A DNA stretch of 64,000 nucleotides from Fictibacillus phosphorivorans (GCF_001619875.1 NZ_LRFC01000001.1:62001-126000); one strand, 5' to 3'; positions 25,542-35,491 are shown, counted from the first letter of the stretch. A program made the numbers and translations. Notes: generated by a model not told the origin, from the letters alone.

Positions 25542-26749
25542 GTCACGACCTCCTGTGCCCGATATGGCATCAGAAATGCTTCAGAATCACTATGGCTGAT
25601 ATAGAATAATCTTCCCCCAGCTTGTATCCATTTCTTTGTTATGAAAACAGTATCTGTATCATTTGGAATATGGCCTAAAAGGATCACAAACGGAACTTTG
25701 CCTGCGAAGTTTCCATTTATTTTTGTCCACATATATTGAGGCTTAACGGTTATATTTGACCGATCGATGCGAGCAAGACCTTCTAATACTTTACTGAGAT
25801 GCTGTGGTCCGCTGTCAGTAGGGACATGATACATGCCGAGAGGACCGGGAACTTTGAAATTGATGTAGACTTCAAAAGGTATTCCTTTTTCAGCGGCAAA
25901 CTGACACATGAACGCCAAATAACTGATTTCATTTTCAATTTCTTCCGCTGTTCTCGTATCCTTATGGTCAGGCTGTATCATATACACGAACGTCCAGTGA
26001 TAGACTACTGTTTTTTCAAAAACTTTTGTTTGAAGTGTTCCTGTTCTGGCAGTAGCTTTCCAATGCAGCTTATGAAAAGAGTCCCCATAGGCATAATCCC
26101 TGTTGCCTGCTGGAAGTGCTGCATTTTCAAACAAAGCAAAAGGACGAGATGCTTCCCCAGTTCCTTGATAAAAAAGCTGCTCGATTCTATGGACAGGGAG
26201 CGGCTTAGGATACACGATAATCTCCGCTGGGAACAAAGCTTGATAGGTCAATGATTGTCCGCTCGTTTGCAACGGGTCATGGATATGCAGCGTCACATTC
26301 GAGATTCTTGTCGTCCCGCGTTTTTGAGCCACAAAAGGTATCGTTTGTGTATATGCTGTTTTTCGATAAATAGCAAATGGCCGTTTTACTTCTATTCTGC
26401 CTTTGGCGGAAGCGGAATCCTCCGTTTCTTCTGAAGAGATCATATTTTTATGTGTAAGAAAGATTTCTCCTCTAAAAGACGGCCAGAATCCTTTATGCAG
26501 AAGCTTTACAGAAAAGGCATCCGAGTCTCCAGGAAAAAGCCGATAGATTTGCCTAACTCGATCCACATGCAGATCTTTAGCTGCAAAATTAAACTGCAGC
26601 AATGTGGCACCGTAAAAGAACAGTATAAATAAACCGAGCAGAAAGAGAAATGAAATATTGCGATAAAACCCAATGATGAAGAGCAGGGGACTAAAGAGAA
26701 CGAGCACCTTGAAAACAGGTTTAATCCATACTTGATTACTCCACTCCAT
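25535..26749 (-). CDS. DUF58 domain-containing protein (YeaD-like)
   Basis: A 404-residue protein: two N-terminal membrane helices (about 10-55), a beta-rich region, then the DUF58 core GNRDYAYGDSFHKLHWKATARTG, the conserved Tyr-x-x-Gly-Asp...Trp-Lys-Ala-Thr. The family holds a von Willebrand A-like domain and works with MoxR ATPases in assembly of complexes. It starts one base after the MoxR stop. Confidence 0.88.
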   Translation of the reverse strand: MEWSNQVWIKPVFKVLVLFSPLLFIIGFYRNISFLFLLGLFILFFYGATLLQFNFAAKDLHVDRVRQIYRLFPGDSDAFSVKLLHKGFWPSFRGEIFLTHKNMISSEETEDSASAKGRIEVKRPFAIYRKTAYTQTIPFVAQKRGTTRISNVTLHIHDPLQTSGQSLTYQALFPAEIIVYPKPLPVHRIEQLFYQGTGEASRPFALFENAALPAGNRDYAYGDSFHKLHWKATARTGTLQTKVFEKTVVYHWTFVYMIQPDHKDTRTAEEIENEISYLAFMCQFAAEKGIPFEVYINFKVPGPLGMYHVPTDSGPQHLSKVLEGLARIDRSNITVKPQYMWTKINGNFAGKVPFVILLGHIPNDTDTVFITKKWIQAGGRLFYISHSDSEAFLMPYRAQEVVTC

Positions 26750-26750
26750 G

Positions 26751-27698
26751 TTATCTTCCTGCCTCGGATTCTACAGGCACCTCAATTGATTCTAAAATGT
26801 CACGCAGCACATTCTCTTTTGTTTTTCTCATCGTTCCTTCCATCGTAAGAACTAAGCGGTGAGACAGAACATATGGAGCAACATACTGGATGTCATCAGG
26901 TGTAACAAACGTTCTTCCTTGTACATATGCCGCACCTTGAGCCGCTCTCATAAAAGCAAGAGTGCCACGAGGAGAGACACCATTCTCAATAAACTCATGA
27001 TTCCGTGTAGCTTGAACGATAGATAGCAAGTAATTCTCAACCTCATCACTCACATGAATGTGCTGTACCTCTTGCTGCATCAATAGAATATCTTCAAGTG
27101 AAAAAATAGGCTCAATTGTGTCTTGCGGATTCTTTGATCGGTACATGTGAAGCATTTGTTTTTCTTGATCGTAATTAGGATATCCAGACGGAAGCTTCAT
27201 AAAAAAACGATCAAGCTGTGCTTCAGGCAATGGAAATGTTCCGTGAGATTCAATTGGGTTTTGAGTAGCCATAACTAAAAAAGGAGTTGGAAGTTTTATT
27301 GTTTCACCATCAATCGTTACTTGCCGCTCTTCCATAACTTCCAATAGACTCGATTGAGCGCGGGGTGTTGCACGATTAATTTCATCAGCTAATAAAATAT
27401 TGGTCATAACTGGTCCAGGTCTCATCTCAAATTCTTGGTGTTTAGGATGAAAGAATTGAATACCAGTGATGTCAGTTGGAAGAATGTCAGGAGTAAACTG
27501 AATTCGTTTGAAATCGCCTCCAATCAAACGAGCAAGACTTTTTGCAAGAACTGTTTTTCCAGTTCCAGGCACGTCCTCTAGTAATAGATGTCCTTTATTT
27601 ACAATCGCGATCATCGTAAGTTCAACAAGTTCGTCTTTACCTGCTAGAACGGCTGCAATCGCATTTTTCACTGCAGTCATTTGATTCAGCATGTTCAT
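26751..27698 (-). CDS. MoxR family AAA+ ATPase (YeaC-like)
   Basis: A 315-residue AAA+ protein with Walker A EDVPGTGKTVLAKSLA, Walker B LLADEINRA, sensor 1 MATQNPIE and the arginine finger region LPEAQLDRFFMKL. MoxR ATPases are chaperones for metal or vWA-protein assembly; here the partners are DUF58 and DUF4129 proteins in the same operon. ATG follows GAGGAAG. Confidence 0.92.
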   Translation of the reverse strand: MNMLNQMTAVKNAIAAVLAGKDELVELTMIAIVNKGHLLLEDVPGTGKTVLAKSLARLIGGDFKRIQFTPDILPTDITGIQFFHPKHQEFEMRPGPVMTNILLADEINRATPRAQSSLLEVMEERQVTIDGETIKLPTPFLVMATQNPIESHGTFPLPEAQLDRFFMKLPSGYPNYDQEKQMLHMYRSKNPQDTIEPIFSLEDILLMQQEVQHIHVSDEVENYLLSIVQATRNHEFIENGVSPRGTLAFMRAAQGAAYVQGRTFVTPDDIQYVAPYVLSHRLVLTMEGTMRKTKENVLRDILESIEVPVESEAGR

Positions 27699-27833
27699 AT
27701 ATGTACTTCCTCTCTAAATCTATAAAACTACTTTACCATTATTATAATAGTTAGAAAATGAAAAAATGTAATATTTTTGAAATTAATGTAACAAAGGATA
27801 AGCTCACCTCCTATTTAAAAAAAGTAAGCAAAT

Positions 27834-27862
27834 AAAAAAGATGGGGTCTAATTGCCCCCATC
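27834..27862 (-). terminator. Terminator of the 3D-domain protein gene
   Basis: On the minus strand GATGGGG pairs with CCCCATC, followed by six T. Confidence 0.85.
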
Positions 27863-27867
27863 TCGTG

Positions 27868-28455
27868 TTAGTTTATGATTGTGATATTGACGTTTTTTCT
27901 GCCCCAGTTGACTGCATCTGAATAGTTCTTCATGAATATATCAATCTCATTTCCTTTAATTCCACCGCCAGTATCATCTGCAACAGCATAGCCATAACCA
28001 GGTACGTATACAACAGAACCGAGTGGTATAACACTTGGATCCACCGCTACAACTTTTGCATAAGGAATCTCTTTTAAGTTTGTCCCTCCATAAGTCGTAC
28101 CGCTGCAGCCATCACAACTTGCTGTGTAAGCTGTTGAAGCAACCGTCATGGTTTTCTTTTGTATGTTATTTTGAATGCTGTTAAAAGTTTGTGGTCCAGC
28201 AATTCCATCTACTGATAACCCTTTTGCTTTTTGATAGCTTGTAACGGCTTGTTTAGTTACAGGACCGTAATAGCCTGTTGTAACAGCAAAATCGTAATAT
28301 CCCATCGCTTTTAGTTTACCTTGAAGTTCATATACGTCATTGTCCCAAACACCTGGTCGGAGTGTGTGATCACCCATTGCCGCAAATCCGCTGACTGGAG
28401 CAGAAACGAGCAATCCGAATGCTAGAGCCCCTGTAATTACCCATTTTTTTATCAT
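27868..28455 (-). CDS. Secreted peptidoglycan-binding protein with 3D domain (YocH-type)
   Basis: A 195-residue exported protein. A signal peptide (MIKKWVITGALAFGLLVSAPVSGFA) is followed by a peptidoglycan-binding domain (about 38-92; VYELQGKLKAMGYYD ... YGPVTKQAVTSYQKAKGLSVDGIAGPQTF) and a C-terminal 3D domain with the three Asp sites VVAVDPSVIPLGS, AVADDTGGGIKG and NEIDIF. 3D proteins are lytic transglycosylase-like wall hydrolases. ATG at 28455 follows AGGAGGAG. Confidence 0.9.
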   Translation of the reverse strand: MIKKWVITGALAFGLLVSAPVSGFAAMGDHTLRPGVWDNDVYELQGKLKAMGYYDFAVTTGYYGPVTKQAVTSYQKAKGLSVDGIAGPQTFNSIQNNIQKKTMTVASTAYTASCDGCSGTTYGGTNLKEIPYAKVVAVDPSVIPLGSVVYVPGYGYAVADDTGGGIKGNEIDIFMKNYSDAVNWGRKNVNITIIN

Positions 28456-28670
28456 GATAACTCCTCCTAATATGTATAATTGGTTAAATACGCCTCGGTT
28501 GCCAATTATACTAATGAAATGTAACAAACGGATTAGGAGAAGATAACAAGTAGATTACAAAGATATATTAATATAATAATAGGTAAAAATAGACAGTTGA
28601 ATAATTTTTTATTTTGAATTTCTTTCGTGCTGTATCTGCTCGACAAATTTCCTGGGAAATAGACAAGAAG

Positions 28671-28829
28671 TTACGTCTCGTTATTAGGCTCTTTCATAAA
28701 ACCATCAAGACGGTTTAATAATTGATCTAACTCCTGACTGCAAGTTACGGTTTCTTGTGCTGATAGTCCATAAGTTTTCCCAAGGCAGAGCAGTACTTCA
28801 CGTTTTTCCTCAATTAATTGCAATAACAT
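28671..28829 (-). CDS. Spo0E-like aspartyl-phosphate phosphatase (52 residues)
   Basis: A short minus-strand frame, MLLQLIEEKREVLLCL.., has the Spo0E signature: IEEKR in helix 1, a turn with GL, and SQELDQLLN in helix 2 (the essential Ser-Gln-Glu-Leu-Asp). Members of this family remove phosphate from Spo0A~P and related response regulators to delay sporulation. The ribosome-binding site is weak and a TTG two codons on could be used. The surrounding gap of 28456-29043 holds nothing else recognisable. Confidence 0.8.
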   Translation of the reverse strand: MLLQLIEEKREVLLCLGKTYGLSAQETVTCSQELDQLLNRLDGFMKEPNNET

Positions 28830-29043
28830 GTTCTATTCACAACTTTCATGAGAGATTTTGTCTTAAATTAATATGCAATAGATTTACGAAAAGAAAAAGG
28901 GTTTCGTCGAAAGAAGTGATAATGTTACAAAATGCTACAAAAAACAGGGAGGGTATGTCGAATGCTTAATTCTCCAAATTCTGTCTGAATGATATAGGAT
29001 ATGGGGAATATAAAGTAATGTAAGAGATAGAGAGGAGATTGTT

Positions 29044-30618
29044 ATGCATCACTCACTAAATATTGCATTGGTATTATTAGCTGTTGCTGTTGGTGTAACG
29101 GCTCTAGCAAAGAAAATAAAAAAGCCATACCCCATAGCTTTAGTTATTGTCGGCGGAATAATTGGTCTTGTACCAGTCCCAGAGTTGGAACCTTTAAAAG
29201 GCATTATTCAAGAAGGATATACCTTTCAATTCATTATTATCTCTTTATTGCTGCCTACCTTGCTAGGTGAGGCAAGTATAAAGCTTCCTTTCAGTCATTT
29301 GCGTGATCATGCAAAGCCTATCATAGCACTTGCGCTCGGCGGAACGTTTCTTACTTTCATAATTGTAGGAGCTGGTTCCTATTATGTACTGGGTCTTGGG
29401 CTTCAAACCGCATTTGTATTCGCAGCACTAATGAGTGCAACTGATCCTGTTTCAGTGTTAAGTATCTTTAAATCACTCGGAGTGAACAGAAAACTCTCCA
29501 CAATTATTGAAGGTGAGAGTTTATTTAATGACGGATTAGCTGTCGTTCTTTTCATGATTGCTTCGATCTATCTTCCTTCCTATATCGAAATGGGCGCAGG
29601 TGGGTTTGTATCAGCACTGTTGATGCTGTTAAAGGTATCCATTGGCGGTGTACTTGTTGGTGGAGGATTAGGTTATATTTTTTCAAAGTTTACGAGTTGG
29701 TATGATGATTACCCACTAGAGATCTTATTTTCTATTCTTTTATTTTATGGAAGCTTCTTAATAGCGGAAAGCATACACGTTTCAGGAGTTATAGCAGTAG
29801 TTGTAGCTGGATTAACTTTTGGAAACTATGGAGCGAAGATAGGAATGAGTCCCACCACTAAAATAAACATCCATTCGTTCTGGGATGTGTTGGCTTTGTT
29901 TGCCAATTCTCTCGTGTTTTTACTTGTAGGATTAGAGATTGCTTATATCAATATTAATGATAAATGGGGATTAATTATTAGCAGCATTCTCATTGTACTA
30001 ATCGCGAGAACGATCGCGGTTTACGGAACGCTGTTTACTATAAAGGGTATTCCAACAAAGTGGAAGCATGTACTAAATTGGGGAGGCCTTAAAGGCTCTT
30101 TATCTATTGCGCTTGCCTTAAGTCTACCTAATGATTTTCCTGGCAGAGAGGATATTATTATTTTGGCGTTTAGCGTGGTGTTCTTTTCATTGCTTGCACA
30201 AGGCATGACAATATCTGCCCTTATCAGCCGATTAAAGATTAAAGGCTCGAACAAGGAGAAAACCGAATATGAAGAAGTGATTACAGCTGTGAATCGATAT
30301 GATTATGCTATACAGAGACTATACCAGCTGAAAAAGGAAGCGATCATTTCATCGATTGTATTTGAAAAGTGGAAAGCATTGTACGTTCATAAAAGTGAGG
30401 AGTCAAAAAAGAGATTAGATGAGATGTATGAGCAGCATCCAGAGTGGAGAAAATCACAGGAATATAAGGCAACGATTGAAACTTTGTACGCAGAGCATGA
30501 GGCAGTTGAAAATCTACTTCGGAAAGATATGATTTCCAGTCAGCAAGCTGAAGAGGAAGTGGAGCGCATACTCGATAAGATTGAACAGCAAAGAACACAT
30601 TATAGTGAGCAAGAATAG
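29044..30618 (+). CDS. Na+/H+ antiporter, CPA1 family (NhaP-like)
   Basis: A 524-residue protein: twelve or so membrane segments through residue 400, then a cytoplasmic tail of about 120 charged residues. The membrane core shows LSATDPVSV-type MSATDPVSVLSIF (Asp-Pro) and EGESLFNDGLAVVLF (Asn-Asp) motifs used for ion binding. It exchanges Na+ for H+ and serves pH and salt homeostasis. ATG follows AGAGAGGAG. A terminator follows. Confidence 0.9.
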   Translation: MHHSLNIALVLLAVAVGVTALAKKIKKPYPIALVIVGGIIGLVPVPELEPLKGIIQEGYTFQFIIISLLLPTLLGEASIKLPFSHLRDHAKPIIALALGGTFLTFIIVGAGSYYVLGLGLQTAFVFAALMSATDPVSVLSIFKSLGVNRKLSTIIEGESLFNDGLAVVLFMIASIYLPSYIEMGAGGFVSALLMLLKVSIGGVLVGGGLGYIFSKFTSWYDDYPLEILFSILLFYGSFLIAESIHVSGVIAVVVAGLTFGNYGAKIGMSPTTKINIHSFWDVLALFANSLVFLLVGLEIAYININDKWGLIISSILIVLIARTIAVYGTLFTIKGIPTKWKHVLNWGGLKGSLSIALALSLPNDFPGREDIIILAFSVVFFSLLAQGMTISALISRLKIKGSNKEKTEYEEVITAVNRYDYAIQRLYQLKKEAIISSIVFEKWKALYVHKSEESKKRLDEMYEQHPEWRKSQEYKATIETLYAEHEAVENLLRKDMISSQQAEEEVERILDKIEQQRTHYSEQE

Positions 30619-30648
30619 AATGGCCGGTGATCGATCGGCCATTTTTTT
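30619..30648 (+). terminator. Terminator of the antiporter gene
   Basis: AATGGCCG, nine-base loop, CGGCCATT and seven T. It overlaps the end of the Spo0E-like gene on the other strand. Confidence 0.8.
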
Positions 30649-30811
30649 ATGCCTTTTGTTTTATTCTCGCATATTGGTTCAATAGCTGATCAAGCTGCTG
30701 ACTGACATTTACAAGTCTAGGATGTGTGAGTTCATAGTTGAGCTGAGAAGACATACGATATAATTCTTCTCTCAATAAGATGATGCGTTCTAGGACAGTG
30801 TGTTCTTTCAT
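30647..30811 (-). CDS. Spo0E-like aspartyl-phosphate phosphatase (54 residues)
   Basis: ATG at 30811 follows GGGAG at eight bases. The protein reads MKEHTVLERIILLREELY.. and carries SQQLDQLLNQY, the Spo0E helix-2 motif with Gln for Glu. Helix 1 (ERIILLREELYRM) fits the family. It is convergent with the antiporter gene and shares its terminator. It is expected to dephosphorylate Spo0A~P or a related regulator. Confidence 0.82.
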   Translation of the reverse strand: MKEHTVLERIILLREELYRMSSQLNYELTHPRLVNVSQQLDQLLNQYARIKQKA

Positions 30812-30880
30812 AGGTAAAACTCCCTTTTATAGAAGGATCTGTTATAGGCCTTTGTTGAAAACTGAAAAGTTGCTTGTGGA

Positions 30881-30906
30881 ATTTTGATTTCCGTTACAGG
30901 TGGTCA
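30881..30906. repeat. Relic of the hairpin element
   Basis: TTGATTTCCGTTACAGGTG matches the outer end of the element family (TTGATTTCCGCTCCAGGTG) in 17 of 19 bases, but no other block remains. The gap 30812-31159 holds nothing else recognisable. Confidence 0.35.
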
Positions 30907-31159
30907 ACCTGACATAGAGGGAAATGAAACACATACAAAGCAACTATTGTTAATAAACCGTTTTTAATAAGAATCAATTCATGTGTGCAAATCATTGAAC
31001 TTGTTTATCTATTATCGGAAGAAATACAACGATTTAAATGATCGAATGTGTTTTCTTTGGTCAATTTACGCCGTTTCCTTTAAAATAGATATGATATACA
31101 TGAATGTTTGTCTAATGAATTCGCTATAATTGGTAATAAAAAGGAAGGGGGGAGACGGA

Positions 31160-32473
31160 ATGAAACCTACTGAGGAACATAAAAGTGGGCAAAATGAACG
31201 GCATTATGATACACCTGAACAAAAAGTTCAAAACACACATTCTGTTCAGCTGTGGCGAGAGTATTTTTCAGAGCGGTTCGAAACATTCGAAAGACGTAAA
31301 ATGCAAACCGTCTCCTTTCGCGATCTTGTAGACGGAAAAGATACGAGCTATACATTTGTGCATATTTACCGTGATTATTATCCTGCTTTATTGAATGCAG
31401 GTCAGTTTTTTGATGAAGATGTTGCTTCTTTATATAAATATCATGTACAGATCGAGACGCTGATCCGGTTGTTTTCATTTGAAGCACAATATGGTGTGGC
31501 TACTTATATGCAGGCAAACTTTGATGCAACAGTTGAGAAGCTTTCTGATCAGATGTATGTGACGTTAAAACAGATTAACAGTGAAAAGCTGCTACAAGAA
31601 AATAAAAAGCTTGTAGAGGAGAGTCTGCGAAATTTCCAAAGCCTATATGAGATACCGCCTAAGTGGGGACATTTGCTATTTTATCTTTTTCAGATCAGCT
31701 GGTCGCTGCTTTATAGGGATCAAGCTTGGGTGACAAAGTATGAAAAGCAGTTAATGGAGGAAAAAGAAGGCGGGAAAACGTCACAGATGCTGGAGCTGGC
31801 ACTTGTTCATTTTGCTTTTGCAAGCGGAGATGACACCCTCGCTTTTGAGCGGCTGAGCCAAAGTGAAAAGAAAGTCGAGATGGTTCATTATCTCGTTTGG
31901 ATGAAGCTTTTATTAGACAAGCAAGAGTGGGATCGTCTTTTATTATGGCTTCTTGACTTAAAGCCGCATTTTTTAGAACGGGTGGGCACGTATTATTACC
32001 ATTCTGACTCACGTGAATTTTTCCATGAATATTTAAGCTATTTTTGGAAGTATGCTCAGCATACAGGAGATGAGGATCAGTATGAAGAGATGCTGATTGA
32101 ATTCTTGCCGATCACTTTTTATGAATATGGTGAGTATTTGATGGTAATCGGTGAGCATGAACGGTGGGTAGAATTACAGGTAATCATGGGTTACTCTCCA
32201 GAATTAATCCAAAGAAAAGACTTGAAAGAGGTCGTGTCCTTTCAAAAAGAGAACGTATTGCCAATCTACCACCAAGCGATTGACAGATTGATTAACGAAC
32301 GAACAAGAAAGTCCTATCAATCAGCCATTAAACATTTAAAAACCCTTCGTTCTCTTTATTTTGATCTTGGGGAAGAAGAACGCTTTTCGCAGTATATAGA
32401 TAAAATTGCTACTGTTTACGGCCGGCTAAGAGCCTTTCAAGAAGAGCTTAGGAAAGGAAAGTTTATTTCATGA
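31160..32473 (+). CDS. Hypothetical partner protein of the SNF2 helicase
   Basis: A 437-residue, all-helical, aromatic-rich protein without cysteine. I do not recognise a domain. Its stop overlaps the SNF2 start (ATGA), so the pair is co-translated. In other Bacillus genomes the SNF2 helicase YwqA is paired with a SWIM zinc-finger protein (YwqB); this one has no CxC...CxH motif, so it may be a SWIM-less relative, or something else. ATG at 31160 follows AAGGAAGGGGGG. Confidence 0.65.
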   Translation: MKPTEEHKSGQNERHYDTPEQKVQNTHSVQLWREYFSERFETFERRKMQTVSFRDLVDGKDTSYTFVHIYRDYYPALLNAGQFFDEDVASLYKYHVQIETLIRLFSFEAQYGVATYMQANFDATVEKLSDQMYVTLKQINSEKLLQENKKLVEESLRNFQSLYEIPPKWGHLLFYLFQISWSLLYRDQAWVTKYEKQLMEEKEGGKTSQMLELALVHFAFASGDDTLAFERLSQSEKKVEMVHYLVWMKLLLDKQEWDRLLLWLLDLKPHFLERVGTYYYHSDSREFFHEYLSYFWKYAQHTGDEDQYEEMLIEFLPITFYEYGEYLMVIGEHERWVELQVIMGYSPELIQRKDLKEVVSFQKENVLPIYHQAIDRLINERTRKSYQSAIKHLKTLRSLYFDLGEEERFSQYIDKIATVYGRLRAFQEELRKGKFIS

Positions 32474-35262
32474 TCGATACAAGCAATCTTTTGCTTCACG
32501 CGAAATGGCTTCAGGGAAATATGGTTTTGTGGGCCACTAACCAATTGAAAAGAGTGCATGTAAACGACTGGAAACCTCTTTTATTCACCTGGCATCAACC
32601 TTCATTTTACGGAACGATGCTCGATATTGACGATGATCAGAACGTTTATTTAAGTGCTGGAGAAGCGTTTATCCTATTTAATAAGTATCCGGATTTCTTT
32701 CTTTCCGAAAACAACTGGGAAGATGATTCGAGAGCTTATGTAAAAGAGGCAAATGACATTTATAATCTGCTGAAGAAAGAAAAGGTAACCCCTGATTTTG
32801 AAGCATGGAAGAAAGGGAATTGGGCGTGGAGAAAAAAGGGTGAACCTATTGAATCTCAGTGGATAAACGAAGCTCTCTCTACGGTGCCTGATGACGATTC
32901 CATCCCTATGCCTTCACGCTTTAACAGAGACCGAATGAGAGGAATCCCTCGCCAAGTCATATCGGCCTTGAGTCATTTGAATGAGGATGAATGGCTCGTG
33001 AAGATTGGCTGGAGAGCAGATCCTAAGCCATTTGAGCTTGTTTTTGAACTGTCAGAACCAAATGAGGATGCAGAGGTCAGTAATGATTTATGGCACTTGA
33101 ACGTCTTTCTTCAGGAAGTAGAGGAAGGGATTCGTGTGCCTTATCATGGTAAAAGTACACTCTTACCTGACGAATGGAAGCCTTTTAAAGAAATGCTCGA
33201 ATCGGATATTGAACTTGTGTCAAAACTCATTTCTTGGATGAAGCTTACGAGTCGTAAAGAGTTTCGCAGCGAAATTACTGAAAAAGAAGCCTGGGATTTC
33301 TTAACTCTTAAAAGTCATATGCTTAAGCAAATTGGAATGACTGTTGTGCTGCCAGAATGGTGGCAAACCGTACAGGAACTGCAGCCTAAGGTTAAAGTGA
33401 AGATCAAGACAAAATCGCAAGTCGCTGGTGGAGCCCCTTCATTTCTTGGATTAAATGCCATCATGCAATTTGATTGGAGAATGTCTACTGGTGATGAAGA
33501 CCTTTCAGAGGAAGAGTTTCGTAAGCTTGTTGACGGCAGCAGAAGGCTAGTACGCAGAAACGGTCAATGGTACAGAGTGGACCCTGAATGGATGAAGCAA
33601 GTTCGCCACTTGATCAAGAATGTCGACCGTACTGGAATTCAATTAAAAGACGTGTTAGAGCAGCATCTTCTAAACATGGAAACCAATCCAGCTGAAGATG
33701 GCCTTGAAGGCATTGATGGAGAAGGTCCAATGCTCGACATGGAATGGGATGAACCCTTAAATCTATGGATGGATCAGCTTTCTGAGATTAAGTCACTTCC
33801 TGTTGAACCGAAAGCCAAGAATTTACAAGGAACTTTACGAGAATATCAACTAACAGGAAGCTCCTGGATGTACTTCCTTAGAGAGTTTGGACTCGGTGGA
33901 TGTCTGGCAGATGACATGGGACTTGGAAAAACGGTACAAACGATTGATTACTTTTTAAAAGTGAAGGAAAAGGAGAAGCAGAAAGGGACATTTTTACTTG
34001 TTTGTCCTACATCCGTTATCGGAAACTGGCAAAAAGAGCTGGAGCATTTTTCTCCGACCCTGACGGTTGGTCTTCACTATGGTTCGAACCGAAAAAAGGG
34101 AGAAGATTTCGCAGACTGGTATAAAAAGTATGATGTCGTTATTACTTCCTATACGACATGCCAGCTTGATTTTGACGAGATGGGCGGAACGTTTTGGGAA
34201 ACGATCGTGCTTGATGAGGCACAAAATATAAAGAACAGTTATACAAAACAGTCAAGAAGCATACGGAAGCTGAATGGACGACACAAGATTGCGTTAACAG
34301 GAACCCCTGTAGAGAACAGGTTGCTGGAGCTTTGGGCTATTTTCGATTTCCTGAATCCGGGCTATTTAGGAAGTGAACCATCCTTTCAAAAGAAATTCGT
34401 GGTACCTGTTGAGAAAGAGAATGACAATTTACGCTTGCAGCAGCTTAAGCAGCTTGTACAGCCTTTCTTGCTTCGCCGCACGAAAATGGATCCAGCCGTT
34501 CAGCTCAATCTGCCTGAAAAACAAGAAATTAAAGAATATTGTCCGTTATCCAAAGAGCAAGCTTCGTTATATGAAAGACTGGTTCAAGATACGTTTGAAC
34601 AGCTTGAAAAAGTTACAGGAATGCAAAGACGCGGCCTATTACTGGCAATGCTTGGCAAACTTAAGCAAATCTGCGATCACCCTGCTCTTTATACGAAGAA
34701 CGATAAATTAACGAAATTAGAAGATCAATCAATTAAGTTTGCAAAGACCATTGAATTAATTGATGCAATCCTCGAGAAGGATGAGAAGTGTTTGATCTTC
34801 ACTCAGTTTATTTTTATGGGTGAATTAATTAAGAACTATGCAGAGAAAAAGTTTGGTCGAACCGTCCTCTTTTTGCACGGAAGTCTTACGAAGCAAAAAC
34901 GAGATGAAATGATCGAAAGTTTTCAAAAGGGAGAGCATCCTATTTTTATCTTATCGTTAAAAGCTGGAGGAACGGGACTTAACCTTACTGAAGCGAACCA
35001 TGTTATTCATTACGACAGATGGTGGAATCCAGCGGTTGAGAATCAAGCAACTGACAGGGCTCACCGGATCGGACAAAAGAAATTTGTTACGGTTCATAAG
35101 ATGATCACACTCGGCACGCTTGAGGAAAAGATTGATATGATGCTTGAAAGCAAGAAAGAGTTATCCGAAAAAGTAATTCAGAGCGAAAACTGGATTACTG
35201 AACTATCAACAGATGAATTGAAAGATTTATTCACGCTTAGAAAAGAATGGGTAGAGTCGTAA
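32470..35262 (+). CDS. SNF2-family DEAD/DEAH helicase (YwqA-like)
   Basis: A 930-residue Swi2/Snf2 ATPase. The first 440 residues include the bacterial SNF2 N-terminal domain. The motor follows: motif I LADDMGLGKTVQ, motif II VLDEAQNIKN, LTGTPVENRL, then the helicase C half HGSLTKQKRDEMIESFQ, LSLKAGGTGLNLTEANHVIHYDRWWNPA and QATDRAHRIGQ. It is a double-strand translocase that remodels protein-DNA or RNA polymerase complexes; the cellular role of the Bacillus members is not settled. A terminator follows. Confidence 0.92.
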   Translation: MIDTSNLLLHAKWLQGNMVLWATNQLKRVHVNDWKPLLFTWHQPSFYGTMLDIDDDQNVYLSAGEAFILFNKYPDFFLSENNWEDDSRAYVKEANDIYNLLKKEKVTPDFEAWKKGNWAWRKKGEPIESQWINEALSTVPDDDSIPMPSRFNRDRMRGIPRQVISALSHLNEDEWLVKIGWRADPKPFELVFELSEPNEDAEVSNDLWHLNVFLQEVEEGIRVPYHGKSTLLPDEWKPFKEMLESDIELVSKLISWMKLTSRKEFRSEITEKEAWDFLTLKSHMLKQIGMTVVLPEWWQTVQELQPKVKVKIKTKSQVAGGAPSFLGLNAIMQFDWRMSTGDEDLSEEEFRKLVDGSRRLVRRNGQWYRVDPEWMKQVRHLIKNVDRTGIQLKDVLEQHLLNMETNPAEDGLEGIDGEGPMLDMEWDEPLNLWMDQLSEIKSLPVEPKAKNLQGTLREYQLTGSSWMYFLREFGLGGCLADDMGLGKTVQTIDYFLKVKEKEKQKGTFLLVCPTSVIGNWQKELEHFSPTLTVGLHYGSNRKKGEDFADWYKKYDVVITSYTTCQLDFDEMGGTFWETIVLDEAQNIKNSYTKQSRSIRKLNGRHKIALTGTPVENRLLELWAIFDFLNPGYLGSEPSFQKKFVVPVEKENDNLRLQQLKQLVQPFLLRRTKMDPAVQLNLPEKQEIKEYCPLSKEQASLYERLVQDTFEQLEKVTGMQRRGLLLAMLGKLKQICDHPALYTKNDKLTKLEDQSIKFAKTIELIDAILEKDEKCLIFTQFIFMGELIKNYAEKKFGRTVLFLHGSLTKQKRDEMIESFQKGEHPIFILSLKAGGTGLNLTEANHVIHYDRWWNPAVENQATDRAHRIGQKKFVTVHKMITLGTLEEKIDMMLESKKELSEKVIQSENWITELSTDELKDLFTLRKEWVES

Positions 35263-35291
35263 AGACATGGCTTTTGAGTCATGTCTTTTTT
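35263..35291 (+). terminator. Terminator of the SNF2 operon
   Basis: AGACATG pairs with CATGTCT and is followed by T. Confidence 0.8.
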
Positions 35292-35330
35292 GTATTTTTG
35301 AGTGGTCCAGTAAGAAAGGGAAATTCATTT

Positions 35331-35403
35331 TATGTGATGACCTTTAATTTTTATGTGATGAGTCGTAATTTTTATGTGATCATATATTTTTTTTTTTGTG
35401 ATG
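35331..35403 (+). repeat. Intergenic 21-bp periodic array 4 (core TATGTGAT)
   Basis: Cores begin at 35331, 35352 and 35373 (21 bp steps), with a fourth, TTTTGTGAT, one base late after a 13-T run. Each core follows a T run. It lies between the SNF2 terminator and the next gene. Confidence 0.75.
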
Positions 35404-35491
35404 CGGAATCTATCAAATTATTTTTCGGCATCTTCATCCATTTTTTTGATAAACTTATTTTAATATCCAAAAAATAGGGGATGTGAATCTG

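Noticed and set aside
25799-26254. Plus-strand frame of 151 codons inside the DUF58 gene.
   Set aside because: Antisense to a well-supported gene, without ribosome-binding site or protein-like motif.
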